From SZUA-265 sp965651905 (GTDB taxonomy: Bacteria > Myxococcota_A > Polyangia > Polyangiales > Polyangiaceae): a DNA stretch of 64,000 nt. The position numbers were made by a program, and so were the translations under genes. Within the stretch, counting starts at the first letter, position 1. Every line of letters starts with the position of its first letter. Below, one piece after another: positions 18,598 to 28,200 of the stretch. The stretch spans positions 1 through 64,000 of the forward strand of contig CBFGUG010000007.1 of assembly GCA_965651905.1 (NCBI GenBank), written 5' to 3'. The notes below the pieces were generated by a model, which saw only the letters and a program-made list of their open reading frames with translations, did no database searches and had not been told where the DNA came from.

Positions 18598-20463
18598 ATG
18601 GGAGCTCGAGCACGATACTGGGGAGCGCTGATCGCGTGCGCGACGCTCGTTGGCTCCCCCGCGTGCACCAAAAAGTCCGCATCTCCCAGCTCCAGCCAAG
18701 CGTCGAGTAGCCAATCCGCGCCGAAACAGCCCCGGCTGACGAACGCCAGCCCAACGACGAATAGCCCCTCCACACGGAACGATACGGCCAACGCAGATCG
18801 CGCGTCAGTTTCTCCCAAGCCCGCACCTCGCTTACCACCACTGTCGCCGGCGGGGCCCGGCGTCGTGCATTCCCGCTTGGGCATGGTCAGCTCGGTGGAA
18901 GAAAACGCGACGCGGGCGGGAGTGCAAGTGCTCGAAGCGGGTGGAAACGCGATCGACGCAGCCGTGGCCGTCGGCTACGCCCTGGCGGTAACCCACCCCA
19001 GTGCAGGCAACCTCGGCGGCGGCGGCTTCATGTTGATCTCACGCAAAGGTGAAAAGACCGTCGCGATCGACTTCAGGGAGCAAGCTCCCGCGGCGCTCAC
19101 CCAAGCAGGTTTCGACGCCATGATCGCGCGCGGGGCGCGAGAACCCAAGGCCAGCGGCATCCCCGGAACCGTCGCGGGGCTGAACTTGGCGCACGGCAGT
19201 TTCGGCAAGCTCCCGTTAGGCGTCGTCGTGGAACCCGCCATCCAACTCGCACGAAACGGCCATGCTCTGGGCAAACGGCAAGCCCAAGTACTGGGCTGGA
19301 CCTGGCCTGCGCTCAAACGGGATCCCGCCGCGAAAGCGCTCTACGGCAATCGCGAAAGGCCCCTGCGACAAGGCCAGCAACTGGTGCAACCCGCGCTGGC
19401 CAGGGTGCTCGAGCGCATTGCCGCGCAGGGAAATCCAGGCTTCTACGAAGGCCCGACCGCGCGCGCCATCGTCGACTACATGACGAAACGAAGCGGGTGG
19501 ATCAGCAAAGACGATCTGAAGGGCTATCGCGCGAAACTGCGCGAACCGCTGAAGACGAACTACCGAGGCTTCGACGTCGAGATCATGTCTCCCCCGTCGG
19601 CGGGAGGCGTGGCCGTGCTGCAGATGTTGCAGATGCTCAGTCGCACCGCGCCCGACGGCGTGGACCTGTCGACGCCGAAGGGTTTGCATCTGTTTGCGGA
19701 AATCGCCAAACGCGCCCACGCCGAACGGCGTTTTGGCGTCGTCGATCCCGACAGCGTCGACGACTACGACGCCGCGGCTCGACGCCAGCGCTGGCACGAC
19801 CCCGACACCTGGCTCGCACGCTTTCCGATTGCAGACGACCGAGTCACGCCTGCCTCGCGCCTGCACCCGCTGTACGCGGCCGCGATGCGTGAGCTCGACC
19901 AAACGACACACTTTTCGGTGGTCGACTCCGAAGGAAACGTCGTGAGTTGTACGACGACACTGTCGGGCGGCTTCGGCGCGCGCTACGTGATCGGTGAGCT
20001 CGGGCTGGTGATGAACAACTCGGTGGCGGCCTTCGGCACGGTGGGCGAAGACGTGCCGAAACCCGGGCGACGCATGACGAGCTCGATGAGCCCGACCCTG
20101 GTGTCGTTCGATGGGCGCGTAGTAGCGGCGCTGGGTTCACCTGGGGGCGACAGCATCCCGAACACGGTCGTACAAGTCCTGAGTCAGCTCGTGGACGGCA
20201 ATAAATCGCTAGCTGCCGCGGTCGATGCGCCCCGCGTGCACCACGGCTTCGTCCCCGACGAGATCCGCTACGAGCGCTTGCGCCCTCCGCCCCAAGCCAC
20301 TCTGGATGCCCTGCGCAAGCTCGGCCACCAGATCGGCACGCCACATCGAACCATCGGCGACGCGAACGAAATCGTGATCGTCGGCTCCGACTTCTACGGC
20401 TACGCCGACCCGCGTGAAGGGGGATTGGCGCTCGCCCCGGTCACGCTACCCAGTCAGCGCTAA
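18598..20463 (+). CDS. ggt: Gamma-glutamyltransferase (GGT, Ntn hydrolase)
   Basis: 621 residues. It makes a proenzyme that cleaves itself to expose a catalytic Thr and then removes or transfers the gamma-glutamyl group of glutathione and related compounds. The self-cleavage site is in DQTTHFSVVD, with Thr436 the expected nucleophile. The later PGRRMTSSMSPTLV and LGSPGGDSIPN segments match the small-subunit signatures. The N-terminus has a hydrophobic stretch ending SPAC (Cys23), a weak lipobox, followed by a Ser/Thr/Pro linker, so export to the periplasm or outer membrane is likely. ATG at 18598 is preferred over an in-frame TTG at 18580; GGAG lies 12 bases upstream. Confidence 0.93.
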   Translation: MGARARYWGALIACATLVGSPACTKKSASPSSSQASSSQSAPKQPRLTNASPTTNSPSTRNDTANADRASVSPKPAPRLPPLSPAGPGVVHSRLGMVSSVEENATRAGVQVLEAGGNAIDAAVAVGYALAVTHPSAGNLGGGGFMLISRKGEKTVAIDFREQAPAALTQAGFDAMIARGAREPKASGIPGTVAGLNLAHGSFGKLPLGVVVEPAIQLARNGHALGKRQAQVLGWTWPALKRDPAAKALYGNRERPLRQGQQLVQPALARVLERIAAQGNPGFYEGPTARAIVDYMTKRSGWISKDDLKGYRAKLREPLKTNYRGFDVEIMSPPSAGGVAVLQMLQMLSRTAPDGVDLSTPKGLHLFAEIAKRAHAERRFGVVDPDSVDDYDAAARRQRWHDPDTWLARFPIADDRVTPASRLHPLYAAAMRELDQTTHFSVVDSEGNVVSCTTTLSGGFGARYVIGELGLVMNNSVAAFGTVGEDVPKPGRRMTSSMSPTLVSFDGRVVAALGSPGGDSIPNTVVQVLSQLVDGNKSLAAAVDAPRVHHGFVPDEIRYERLRPPPQATLDALRKLGHQIGTPHRTIGDANEIVIVGSDFYGYADPREGGLALAPVTLPSQR

Positions 20464-20492
20464 CCTTCGAGCGACACCCGTCCGAAAAGACT

Positions 20493-20530
20493 CACCCCGC
20501 GCGCAGCACTGGCGTGACTACGGCGGGGTG
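20493..20530. terminator. Possible hairpin between convergent ggt and ftsZ
   Basis: An 8-bp inverted repeat (caccccgc / gcggggtg) with a 22-base loop lies between the two convergent genes. There is no T-tract, so this is a weak terminator candidate. Confidence 0.25.
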
Positions 20531-20655
20531 GGACTTCCACGACGACTCATACATGCGCGAGCGTCGCAGCGCTGCAGGAACGAACAGGAGGAGAAAGTCC
20601 GAGCAGTACCCGGGAGTCGGCGAACTTCGCCTCGTCCCGAGCTTCGCTTCGAGAC

Positions 20656-21906
20656 TCAGCCGTGAGAACGGCGCTGGTACGCGGGGATCTCCCAGTCCGC
20701 TTCGCTCGTCTTCGGAAAGCGAACGTCGCGGATGGGCAAGGAAGTCTGCGATGCGGCACTAGCGCGCGGTTGTGAGGAGGACACACGCGCAGAGTGAACG
20801 GTGGAGGGCGCGGGCATGCTCTCGCGCATGGGGGGCGGAGGCGCACGACGCGACGCGGGCGTCGAGCTGCGTGCGGGCGCGGAGCTGCGCGCGGGTTCGC
20901 TGTGACCGATGGCGATCTCTTCCAGACCGTCCTCTTGGTGCTTTTCGAAACCCGTGGCGATGACCGTGACCTTGATCAGATCGTTCATGGTCTCGTCGGC
21001 ACTCGCGCCGAAGATGATGTCGGCGTCCTCGTGAGCGAGCTCACGCACGTACGAAGCGGCTTCTTCAATCTCACGCAGACTCACGTCCATGCCGCCCACG
21101 ATGTTGAGCAACACGCCCGTGGCGCCCTCGACCGAGATGTCATCGAGCAGCGGCGACGAGACGGCTTGCTCAGCGGCGAGACGCGCGCGGCCTTCGCCCT
21201 TGGCGCAACCCGAGCCCATCAGCGCGCGGCCGTGGTGCTCTTCCATGATCTTGCGTGCATCGGCGAAGTCGACGTTGATGTAGCCGGACTTGGTGATCAA
21301 GTCACTGATGCCCTGCACGGCTTGGAACAAGACTTCGTCGGCCTTGCGGAAGCCATCCATCAGCGACATGTCCGCGTCGAGCGCGAGCAGCTTCTGGTTG
21401 GGAATGGTGATCAGCGTCTCGACGTTGTCACCCAGCATCGAAAGCCCCGACTCGGCGCGCATCGTGCGCGTCCGCCCTTCGAAAGCAAACGGCTTGGTCA
21501 CGACACCGACGGTCAGTGCGCCCTCTTCACGAGCGATTTGCGCCACCACGGGAGCAGCACCCGTACCCGTGCCGCCACCCATGCCGGCGGTGATGAACAC
21601 CATGTCCGCACCCGAGATGGCTTCCTTGATGCGATTGACGTCTTCGAGCGCCGCCTTGCGACCCACCTCGGGGTTCGCACCAGCACCGAGCCCCTTCGTC
21701 ACGTTCTGCCCGATCGCCAACTTGACGGGCGCCAGGTTTTCGTTGAGCGCCTGGGCGTCGGTGTTCATCGCGATGAACTCCACACCCTCCAGGCCGCACT
21801 GGATCATCGTGTTGACCGCGTTGCCGCCAGCCCCACCGCAACCGATGACCTTGATGTGGGCGCGGTACGGCTGCATGTCGTCCGCAAACTCAATCGAGAA
21901 GCTCAT
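20656..21906 (-). CDS. ftsZ: Cell division protein FtsZ
   Basis: 416 residues. A tubulin-like GTPase that polymerises at mid-cell into the Z-ring. Visible motifs are GCGGAGGNAVN (residues 22-32), MNTDAQAL, the tubulin signature GGGTGTG (110-116), and the T7 loop NVDFAD (211-216), which completes the GTPase site of the next subunit. After about residue 330 there is a ~70-residue Ser/Ala/Pro linker, then the FtsA-binding tail DWEIPAYQRR. A strong ribosome site (GGAGG) precedes the ATG at 21906. It is the last gene of the dcw cluster and follows ftsA, separated by a 419-bp gap that holds a broken small gene. Confidence 0.98.
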   Translation of the reverse strand: MSFSIEFADDMQPYRAHIKVIGCGGAGGNAVNTMIQCGLEGVEFIAMNTDAQALNENLAPVKLAIGQNVTKGLGAGANPEVGRKAALEDVNRIKEAISGADMVFITAGMGGGTGTGAAPVVAQIAREEGALTVGVVTKPFAFEGRTRTMRAESGLSMLGDNVETLITIPNQKLLALDADMSLMDGFRKADEVLFQAVQGISDLITKSGYINVDFADARKIMEEHHGRALMGSGCAKGEGRARLAAEQAVSSPLLDDISVEGATGVLLNIVGGMDVSLREIEEAASYVRELAHEDADIIFGASADETMNDLIKVTVIATGFEKHQEDGLEEIAIGHSEPARSSAPARSSTPASRRAPPPPMRESMPAPSTVHSARVSSSQPRASAASQTSLPIRDVRFPKTSEADWEIPAYQRRSHG

Positions 21907-21931
21907 GTTTTCCTCCAGCGCGCCAAGGGCG

Positions 21932-22313
21932 CTACGTCGATGCTTGGTGTTGCCGGGGGAAGTTGCCTCTTCGGTCCCGGCGCGTTTTCGTTAAAGCGCT
22001 CAACGCGGGCCGCGGCCAAATAAGTGGATCGGTTTTTACGCGAAGCCACGCCCCCTCGACTCGCGCCAACGTCCCGTCGTTGTCCAAACGCCAATCGACG
22101 CTCGAGACCTCCGCGAGCCCCCGCGCCTCCATGGGACGCTGCTCCGTTCCCTCTCCCAACTCCTCGACGCTCCAGCGTTCGCGCCCCTCGAATGCTGCGG
22201 CTCCCCAGCCCCAGCACCAAAAGCGGGCCTAACGCCCTGTATCTGCCGCCCGCGTTCGCTGACTCCACCCGCCGCGAGCGACAGGCGCGAAGCTCGGTCA
22301 GCGCGCCCGACAA
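21932..22313 (-). pseudogene. Frameshifted small secreted-protein gene between ftsA and ftsZ
   Basis: Two overlapping frames on the minus strand look like one gene of about 127 codons broken by a single base near 22205. Frame one runs from TTG 22313 (12 bases after ftsA) and ends in a signal-like run RALGPLLVLGLG. Removing one base in the following ggggag run joins it to frame two, AAAFEGRERWSVEELGEG, then SVDWRLDNDGTLARVEGAWLRV, ending at TAG 21932, only 25 bases before ftsZ. Frame two is protein-like and GC-rich at third positions, but has no start codon before 22159. Either a real broken gene or a sequencing error. I do not recognise the product; the first ~25 codons include rare AGA, AGG and TTA. 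Confidence 0.4.
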
Positions 22314-22325
22314 CGATTGCCGAGC

Positions 22326-23573
22326 TCAGAACGCGTCGCGTAGCCAACCCCAAATGCTGCGCTTGGCGCCCGGGGTTTCGAATATCTCTGGCACGTCACT
22401 CATGTCGTCATCACCCGAGTTTGCCATCAAGCGTTCGGCGCCGTACCGCACCAGGCCCACGCCCGCGGCGTGTTGCGGCCCTTGCACGAGCTGCACGATG
22501 CCTTTGACGCCCACGGGAAACCCCAAGCGCACAGGCAGCCCGATGATCTCTTCGGCGGCTTCCACCATGCCCTCCATCAGCACGGCTCCGCCCGTCAGCA
22601 CCACACCCGAGCTCATCTGTTCGATCAGGCCCGCCTCCTCCATGCGGCGGCGCGCCTCACTGAAGATCTCTTCCACGCGGGGCTCGATGATGTCGCTCAG
22701 CACACGGCGCGCGACCTTGCGCGGCGCGTGACCGCCGACGCCGGGCACTTCAATCTCCTCATCGTCCGCGACCAAGCGGCTGAGCGCGCAGCCGCGATTG
22801 CGCTTGAGACGTTCAGCTTCGCCCATCGGGGTGCGCAGCCCGGTCGCGACGTCACTCGTGATGTTGTTGCCGCCCGCGGGGATCACGCTGATGTTGACGA
22901 TGCCGCCGTCGACGTACTGCAAGAGATCCGTCGTGCCGCCGCCGAAGTCGAGCACCGCGACGCCAATTTCCTTTTCGTCGTCACTCAGCACTGCGTCGGC
23001 GCTGGCCAGCGACGCGAGCGCCACGTCGGCGACCTCCAAGTCGCAACGCTCGACGCAACGTTCGGCGTTCTGCACGCACGAGGTGGCCGCAGAAACCAGC
23101 TGCACGCGCGCCTGCAAACGCACGCCGCTCATGCCCACGGGGTCGCGCACGCCGTCCTGATTGTCGACGATGTACTCACGCGCCAGGGCGTGAAGGATCA
23201 TGCGGTCGGCGTCGACGGGAATGGCGCGTGCTCCCTCCAGCACGCGCTCGAGATCGGCGTGGGTCACTTCACGCCCCGCGATCGCCGCCACCCCATCCGA
23301 ACGTTGGGCGCGCACGTGACTGCCGCCCACGCCGAGATACACCGTCCCGATTTCGACGCCAGCCATCGACTGGGCTTCTTCGACGGCGTCGCGAATGGCG
23401 CGAACGGTCCACTCGATGTTGCTGACGACGCCCTTGCGCAGGCCACGGCACGGGACCTTGCCCACGCCCAGGATGGTGATGCCATCCTCATCGACCTCGC
23501 CGACCACGGCGGATACCTTGGTGCTGCCGACGTCCAAACCAACGACAATCTCGGAAGTGCTGAAATCGCTCAT
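22326..23573 (-). CDS. ftsA: Cell division protein FtsA
   Basis: 415 residues. An actin-like ATPase that tethers FtsZ to the membrane and recruits later division proteins. It begins IVVGLDVGSTKVSAVVGEV (phosphate-1 loop) and contains IGVAVLDFGGGTTDLLQY (phosphate-2), GVVLTGGAVLMEGM (adenosine motif), and the 1C subdomain with SGVRLQARVQLVSA. The C-terminal peptide RSIWGWLRDAF is the amphipathic membrane-targeting helix. ATG at 23573 is the natural start. It follows ftsQ by 139 bp and precedes ftsZ, the standard order. Confidence 0.97.
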   Translation of the reverse strand: MSDFSTSEIVVGLDVGSTKVSAVVGEVDEDGITILGVGKVPCRGLRKGVVSNIEWTVRAIRDAVEEAQSMAGVEIGTVYLGVGGSHVRAQRSDGVAAIAGREVTHADLERVLEGARAIPVDADRMILHALAREYIVDNQDGVRDPVGMSGVRLQARVQLVSAATSCVQNAERCVERCDLEVADVALASLASADAVLSDDEKEIGVAVLDFGGGTTDLLQYVDGGIVNISVIPAGGNNITSDVATGLRTPMGEAERLKRNRGCALSRLVADDEEIEVPGVGGHAPRKVARRVLSDIIEPRVEEIFSEARRRMEEAGLIEQMSSGVVLTGGAVLMEGMVEAAEEIIGLPVRLGFPVGVKGIVQLVQGPQHAAGVGLVRYGAERLMANSGDDDMSDVPEIFETPGAKRSIWGWLRDAF

Positions 23574-23712
23574 GTTGTCCGTGTCTTCACGCTACGCCCG
23601 GGCGGGAAGCCCGCGCGTGTCAGACGCTGCCACGACGCGTTGGGAGCGGCCAAATTTCTGCCCGCATGCGTGCTGCCACCGCGGCACAGCGTCCCGCGCC
23701 CTGTCGGCGTGC

Positions 23713-24615
23713 TCAACGCAATCGCACGACGACGCGCTCGGGGTGGGCTTCGTTGTCTAGAAACACGATCGACGGGATCTGCTTGCGCGCTCCAACCCGG
23801 GCCAGAACGCGCGCCGCCATCAGCAGCTTCTGGCGCAGGGAACCTTTGCCGAGATGAAACGTGATCCCACTATTGCCGACGACGAGCGACACGGCGCCGT
23901 CGTCGGCCATGTGCACTTCCTGCGCGGGATAGCCTTTGGAAAGGGGTAGCCGCCCGTAACGCGCCAGCACCTCCACCCCTGCTGCGACTCTTTCCAGCGC
24001 GCGTGCGCGGTCGACGCGGAGCGCCTCGGCGTCGATGCCCGTCACGATCGGGTAGTCGCTCTGCTCGCCGGATTCGAGCGCTTTGATCGGCAGGCCGTCA
24101 CGGGTGACCAGATAGAGCGTCGAGTCAATCGCTGCGAGCGCCACCGCCACGTGTTCGGAAACACTGATGGTGAGTGTGTCGGGGATGCGGCGCGTGATCC
24201 TCGCGGTGGCGATCCACGGGTTGGCCGACAGCTGACGTTCGGCTTGTTCGAGATCGAGCGCAAACAGATTGTCGCCGCGTGCCACCCCCGCCAGCGACAG
24301 CAGCTGCTCGTCACTGAAGCGACGGCTGCCCTCGGTCTCGACCTGCTCGATGCCGAAGCGCTGGGTCGTCACGAAAAAGTGGTTGGCGCCGAACGCAAAC
24401 CCGCCCACCGCCGCCGCCAGCACGACGAGGTAACACGTGGTCTTGAACACCCCGAGCGCCCAACCCGCACCGCGCCGAGCGCGGACGCCCTCGTGTTCGG
24501 GCAGGGCGTCTTCGTCGGGAGCCACGACCGTCTTCTGGCGACGCGGCTTGGGGGCTTTGCCCTCGGGCGGCTCACTCACCGCCCTCTTGTTCCGAACCCG
24601 CCGTGGATCGGCCAA
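23713..24615 (-). CDS. ftsQ: Cell division protein FtsQ
   Basis: About 300 residues. A bitopic divisome protein linking early and late division proteins. A basic cytoplasmic tail precedes one membrane helix (about residues 50-72). Then comes a POTRA domain (FGIEQVETEGSRRFSDEQLLSLAGVARGDNLFALDLEQAERQLSANPWIATARITRRIPDTLTISVSEH) and the FtsQ beta domain. The start is uncertain: TTG at 24615 is the first possible start after an in-frame stop, and GTG at 24579 is an alternative. A 43-bp repeat array begins immediately upstream, so the promoter of ftsQAZ must lie in or just after that array, separate from the mraZ promoter. Confidence 0.88.
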   Translation of the reverse strand: MADPRRVRNKRAVSEPPEGKAPKPRRQKTVVAPDEDALPEHEGVRARRGAGWALGVFKTTCYLVVLAAAVGGFAFGANHFFVTTQRFGIEQVETEGSRRFSDEQLLSLAGVARGDNLFALDLEQAERQLSANPWIATARITRRIPDTLTISVSEHVAVALAAIDSTLYLVTRDGLPIKALESGEQSDYPIVTGIDAEALRVDRARALERVAAGVEVLARYGRLPLSKGYPAQEVHMADDGAVSLVVGNSGITFHLGKGSLRQKLLMAARVLARVGARKQIPSIVFLDNEAHPERVVVRLR

Positions 24616-24639
24616 GTTTTAGGCTGCCTGCGGACCGCC

Positions 24640-25027
24640 GGAGCTGCCCGCACGGGGTCGAACCCTGCCCCGGACACTCCGACATAGCCTCCAGCGGCAC
24701 TCCACTTCCGTCCAAACCACTACGCCACAGACACTGACGGGGGTCGAACCCTGCCCCGAACACTCCGACATAGCCTCCAGCGGCACTCCACTTCCGTCCA
24801 AACCACTACCCCATAGCCAACAACGGCACTCGACTTCCGTCCAGAGCACTCCACCATAGCCGCTAGCGGGGGTCGAAACCCTGTTCCGGACACTCCGCCA
24901 TAGCCTCCAGCGGCACTCGACTTCCGCCCAAGGCACTACGCCATGTCCACCAGCGGCACTCGACTTCCGCCCAAGGCACTACGCCATAGCCTCCAGCGGC
25001 ACTCGACTCTCGCCCGAGCAGCCCATC
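24640..25027. repeat. 43-bp degenerate tandem repeat array
   Basis: About nine units with a strict 43-base period; recognisable unit starts are at 24640, 24683, 24726, 24769, 24812, 24855, 24899, 24942 and 24985. Two unit types alternate: one contains catagcctccagcggcactc, the other ggggtcgaaccctgccccg. The last three type-I copies are the most alike. Because 43 is not a multiple of three, each minus-strand frame shows repeated peptides (such as WTEVECRW) that shift frame along the array, so it is non-coding. It sits between the metallopeptidase gene and ftsQ, directly upstream of ftsQ. Confidence 0.8.
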
Positions 25028-25078
25028 GATAGGCTGAAACGGGGTCCACCTGTGGTTCGAAGCCCCCCTGGACCCGCC

Positions 25079-25106
25079 CCGGTGCGGGGGTCGAACCCCG
25101 CACCGG
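25079..25106. other. Perfect 11-bp hairpin
   Basis: Stem ccggtgcgggg / ccccgcaccgg with the loop gtcgaa. The loop and inner stem repeat the ggggtcgaacccc element of the adjacent 43-bp array. No T-tract follows on either strand, so it is not a typical intrinsic terminator. Confidence 0.5.
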
Positions 25107-25165
25107 CGCTGGGCCACCTCAGACGACGGTAGGCCCCGCCCCGGACCGTCTCGAGTCACCTCGAG

Positions 25166-25196
25166 CGAGTGTGATCCCGCGCCGGGAACACACTCG
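25166..25196 (-). terminator. Nested hairpin downstream of the metallopeptidase gene
   Basis: An outer 8-bp stem (cgagtgtg / cacactcg) encloses a perfect 5-bp stem (tcccg / cggga) with a 3-base loop. It lies about 36 bases past the stop of the metallopeptidase gene. There is no T-tract, so it may be a 3'-end stabiliser or a Rho-independent-like stop; the role is inferred from position only. Confidence 0.4.
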
Positions 25197-25231
25197 AGCC
25201 ACGTGACCCGGGGCTGTGCGCGCGGCCTCGC

Positions 25232-28200
25232 TCATTGTCGTACTTCGATGTGAGACCAGGGGTAGTCGCCTTCGACGTACAAGTAGTACCCACCATCGAC
25301 CACTGCTGGGTAGTTCCCAGAGCCGATCCAGGCGTTGGTGATGGGCTGCCCGTTGAAGTTCACCTGATTCATGTTCCAACTGTTGATGTACGAGCCCGCG
25401 CCATCTCCAAAGAAGTAACAGACGTCCACTGCTCCGTCGCGAACCAAGTCCACGCTCGCATCGACCACGGCATCGCAACCGCTCGGACACGTGCAGCCAC
25501 TCGAACACCCGCCGCAGTCTTGTGGACAGCTGCCGCAGTCTTCGGAGGCATCACACGTCCCATTGCCGCAGGTTGCAGTGCTGGAGGCCGACAGCTCGAT
25601 GTAGTTGACGTTGATGTAGTTGGTGAGCATGCGCAGCCGCAGCACGTGCTCTCCCGCACTGAGCGGAATTCCGTGCACGACCACATCCGAATAACTCTGC
25701 CAACCATTGGCGGGTACGCTGAGCGCGCCGCTCACGTGCACACCATCCACTTCGATGCGGAAACTCTTACCACTGTGGGCGGACGCCACACGCGTCAGAA
25801 TGTCGAAGGTTTGGGCACTGGCCACCGTGATGTCGTACTCCAGCCATTCACCTGGAGCGATCCATCCGACGTTGCAGCCACCACCAGCACTGTCGCCAGT
25901 GACTTCCTTGTCGACGTCGTCACCCGTCTCGCAACCGCCGCCTTCGTTCCCCGCCGTCGTGTCGTGATAGCGGACGTAATCTTCCGCCTCGATCAACGCT
26001 GGGACCAGAACACCCGAACAATCGCTGCAGTCTTCTGGACAGCTGCCGCAGTTCTCCGAAGCGCTGCACGCGCCATCACCGCAGTACGGCGTAGCGGAAG
26101 CCGACAGCTCGATGTAGTTGACGTTGATGTAGTTGGTGAGCATGTGCAGCCGCAGCACGTGCTCGCCCGCACTCAGCGGAATTCCGTGCACGACCACATC
26201 CGAATAACTCTGCCAACCATTGGCGGGCACGCTGAGTGCGCCGCTGACGTCCACGCCATCCACCTCGATACGGAAACTCTTACCCGCGTGGGCTGACGCC
26301 ACGCGCGTGAGAATGTCGAAAGTCTGGGCGCTGGCCACACTGATGTCGTACTCCAGCCATTCGCCTGCATCGATCCAACCGACGTTGCAGCCGCCGCCAG
26401 CACTGTCGCCAGTGACTTCCTTGTCGACGTCGTCACCCGTCTCGCAACCGCCGCCCTCGTTCCCCGCCGTCGTGTCGTGGTAGCGGACGTAGTCTTCCGC
26501 CTCGATCAACGCTGGGACCAGTACACCCTCGGAACTCGACGCCTGCGCCTGCGCGTAAACGGTGATGTCATCGACGACGAAGCCCGTCTTGGTGTTCCCA
26601 TCGAGCCCCACCGCTTCGAAAGCCAGTCGGATCTCGATGGTGGTGGGACGGGTCGTTGGCAGGTACTCCGAGACGTCGAAGCGAACGGATTGCCACGCGT
26701 TGCCCTCGTTCAACGGAACGCCGCCGCTGTCGTTGCTCGCTACGACGACAAACGGGCCGCCGTCGGCCGACAAGAGAATCTCGGCGTGATCGGCGTCCGG
26801 GCTGTTCTCGGTACGCAGGTAGTAGGATAACCCCAATTCCACCACGCCCGTTTCGGTGATCTCTATGGGCGGCGAAGTGATGGTATGGCGAATGGGGGTG
26901 CCGATGACGTAGTCACAAGTGGCGTCCTTGCCGTAGTACAGGCTGCCGGGCGCCGAGTGCCCTGGCAGGTTGTCCCGACAAGCGGTCGACTGGTGCCAGA
27001 GGTTATCCAGTTCATCTCCAGGAGTGAACCCTTCGAGCCCGGAGTCGAACGTCGCAGTGTAGATGGGCAGCGGCGCATTGACCCACAAGCTCGCGGTTCT
27101 GCTCTCCGTACCCGCGCCCGTGGTCTCGTTGACGAAATCGACATCTGCGCTGTACTGGCCATCGGCGAGTGCCGCGGCTTCAGCTGGGTCGATGGACAGA
27201 GTGACCGTCGTGAACTCTCCGAGCGGGATGGATCCGGACGCATTGTCGACACTCAGCCACGGCGCCCCAGAAGGGGTGACCACGGAGTAGTCCAGGTTCG
27301 CCTCTGGCCCGACGTTGTGCAGCGTGTAGCTGACACTGTTCGGAGCAAATGGCCCGCCGCTGGGGCCTTCGGCGCTCAGGTCGATTCCGTCTACGACCAA
27401 CCCGGTCGCGAGCGCGGGACAGTCCATGCCATGGGCGGCAAAGCCCGCACATATCTCTTCGTAGTGCGGCGTCCCATTCTCCAGCAGACCATCGTCATCA
27501 TCCAACGTGAGCAAGTCGATGGCGATCGACGCATCGATGCTGGTGTCCATGTGCAACAGCACGGAGTTGAAGACGAGCGAGCGGATGATGTCGTCGGAGT
27601 TCTCCGGCTCCGTCACGTCGAGTTGTTGCCAGATGTCCCAGATGGTGCCCGAAAGCAGTTGGCCGCACTCGTGAATCTCCTCCCCACACGACGAGCAGCT
27701 GATGGGGTCGTATTGGCAGTCGTTGTCGGCGGTGCGGATGGGTTCGTTGCAGTCGAAGTAGTAGCCCAGCGCCATCCTGGGATCCTTCGAGAAGAGCATG
27801 GCTACCGTGTCCCCCATGCCTTCACCGTACTCCCCCTGCTCGCTACCGCCGGAGTCGACGATGTGATGCCCGAACTCGTGGTGGACGATGCTCCCGTACG
27901 CCCCGTTGGCACGCTGCTCCGAGCTGGGACAGAAGTTGAGGCTCCTGGCAGACGTCGCGTCGTAATACCAGGCCGCCATGCTGTCGCAGCGCACGCTCTC
28001 GACGTTGACGTTGAGCGGTAAGCCCGCTTGCCCCGCAATGGCCGGGTACTCCGGCACGTAGTCGAGCAGCATGTCGCGGATCTCGTTGGCTTGCTTGTAG
28101 GCATTGAGCTGCGCCAACACCCGCTCAGGTGGCGACGCGGGGTCCTCGTGCAGAAAGCTCGCGGGTCCAGGCGGCGTGACATTCAGCGAAATGGAGTTCG

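Noticed and set aside
20794..23864. Long plus-strand open frames opposite ftsZ (409 codons) and ftsA (464 codons)
   Set aside because: Antisense frames in GC-rich coding DNA; His/Arg/Ala-rich translations with no domain, while the minus strand carries unmistakable ftsZ and ftsA.
24661..25106. T-arm-like ggttcga elements suggesting tRNA genes or tRNA remnants
   Set aside because: No acceptor, D or anticodon arms can be folded around any copy; the element recurs at the 43-base period and is part of the tandem array.
24619..25159. Overlapping minus-strand frames with repeated WTEVECRW peptides
   Set aside because: Produced by the 43-bp array in shifting frames; no stable frame, start context or conserved fold.
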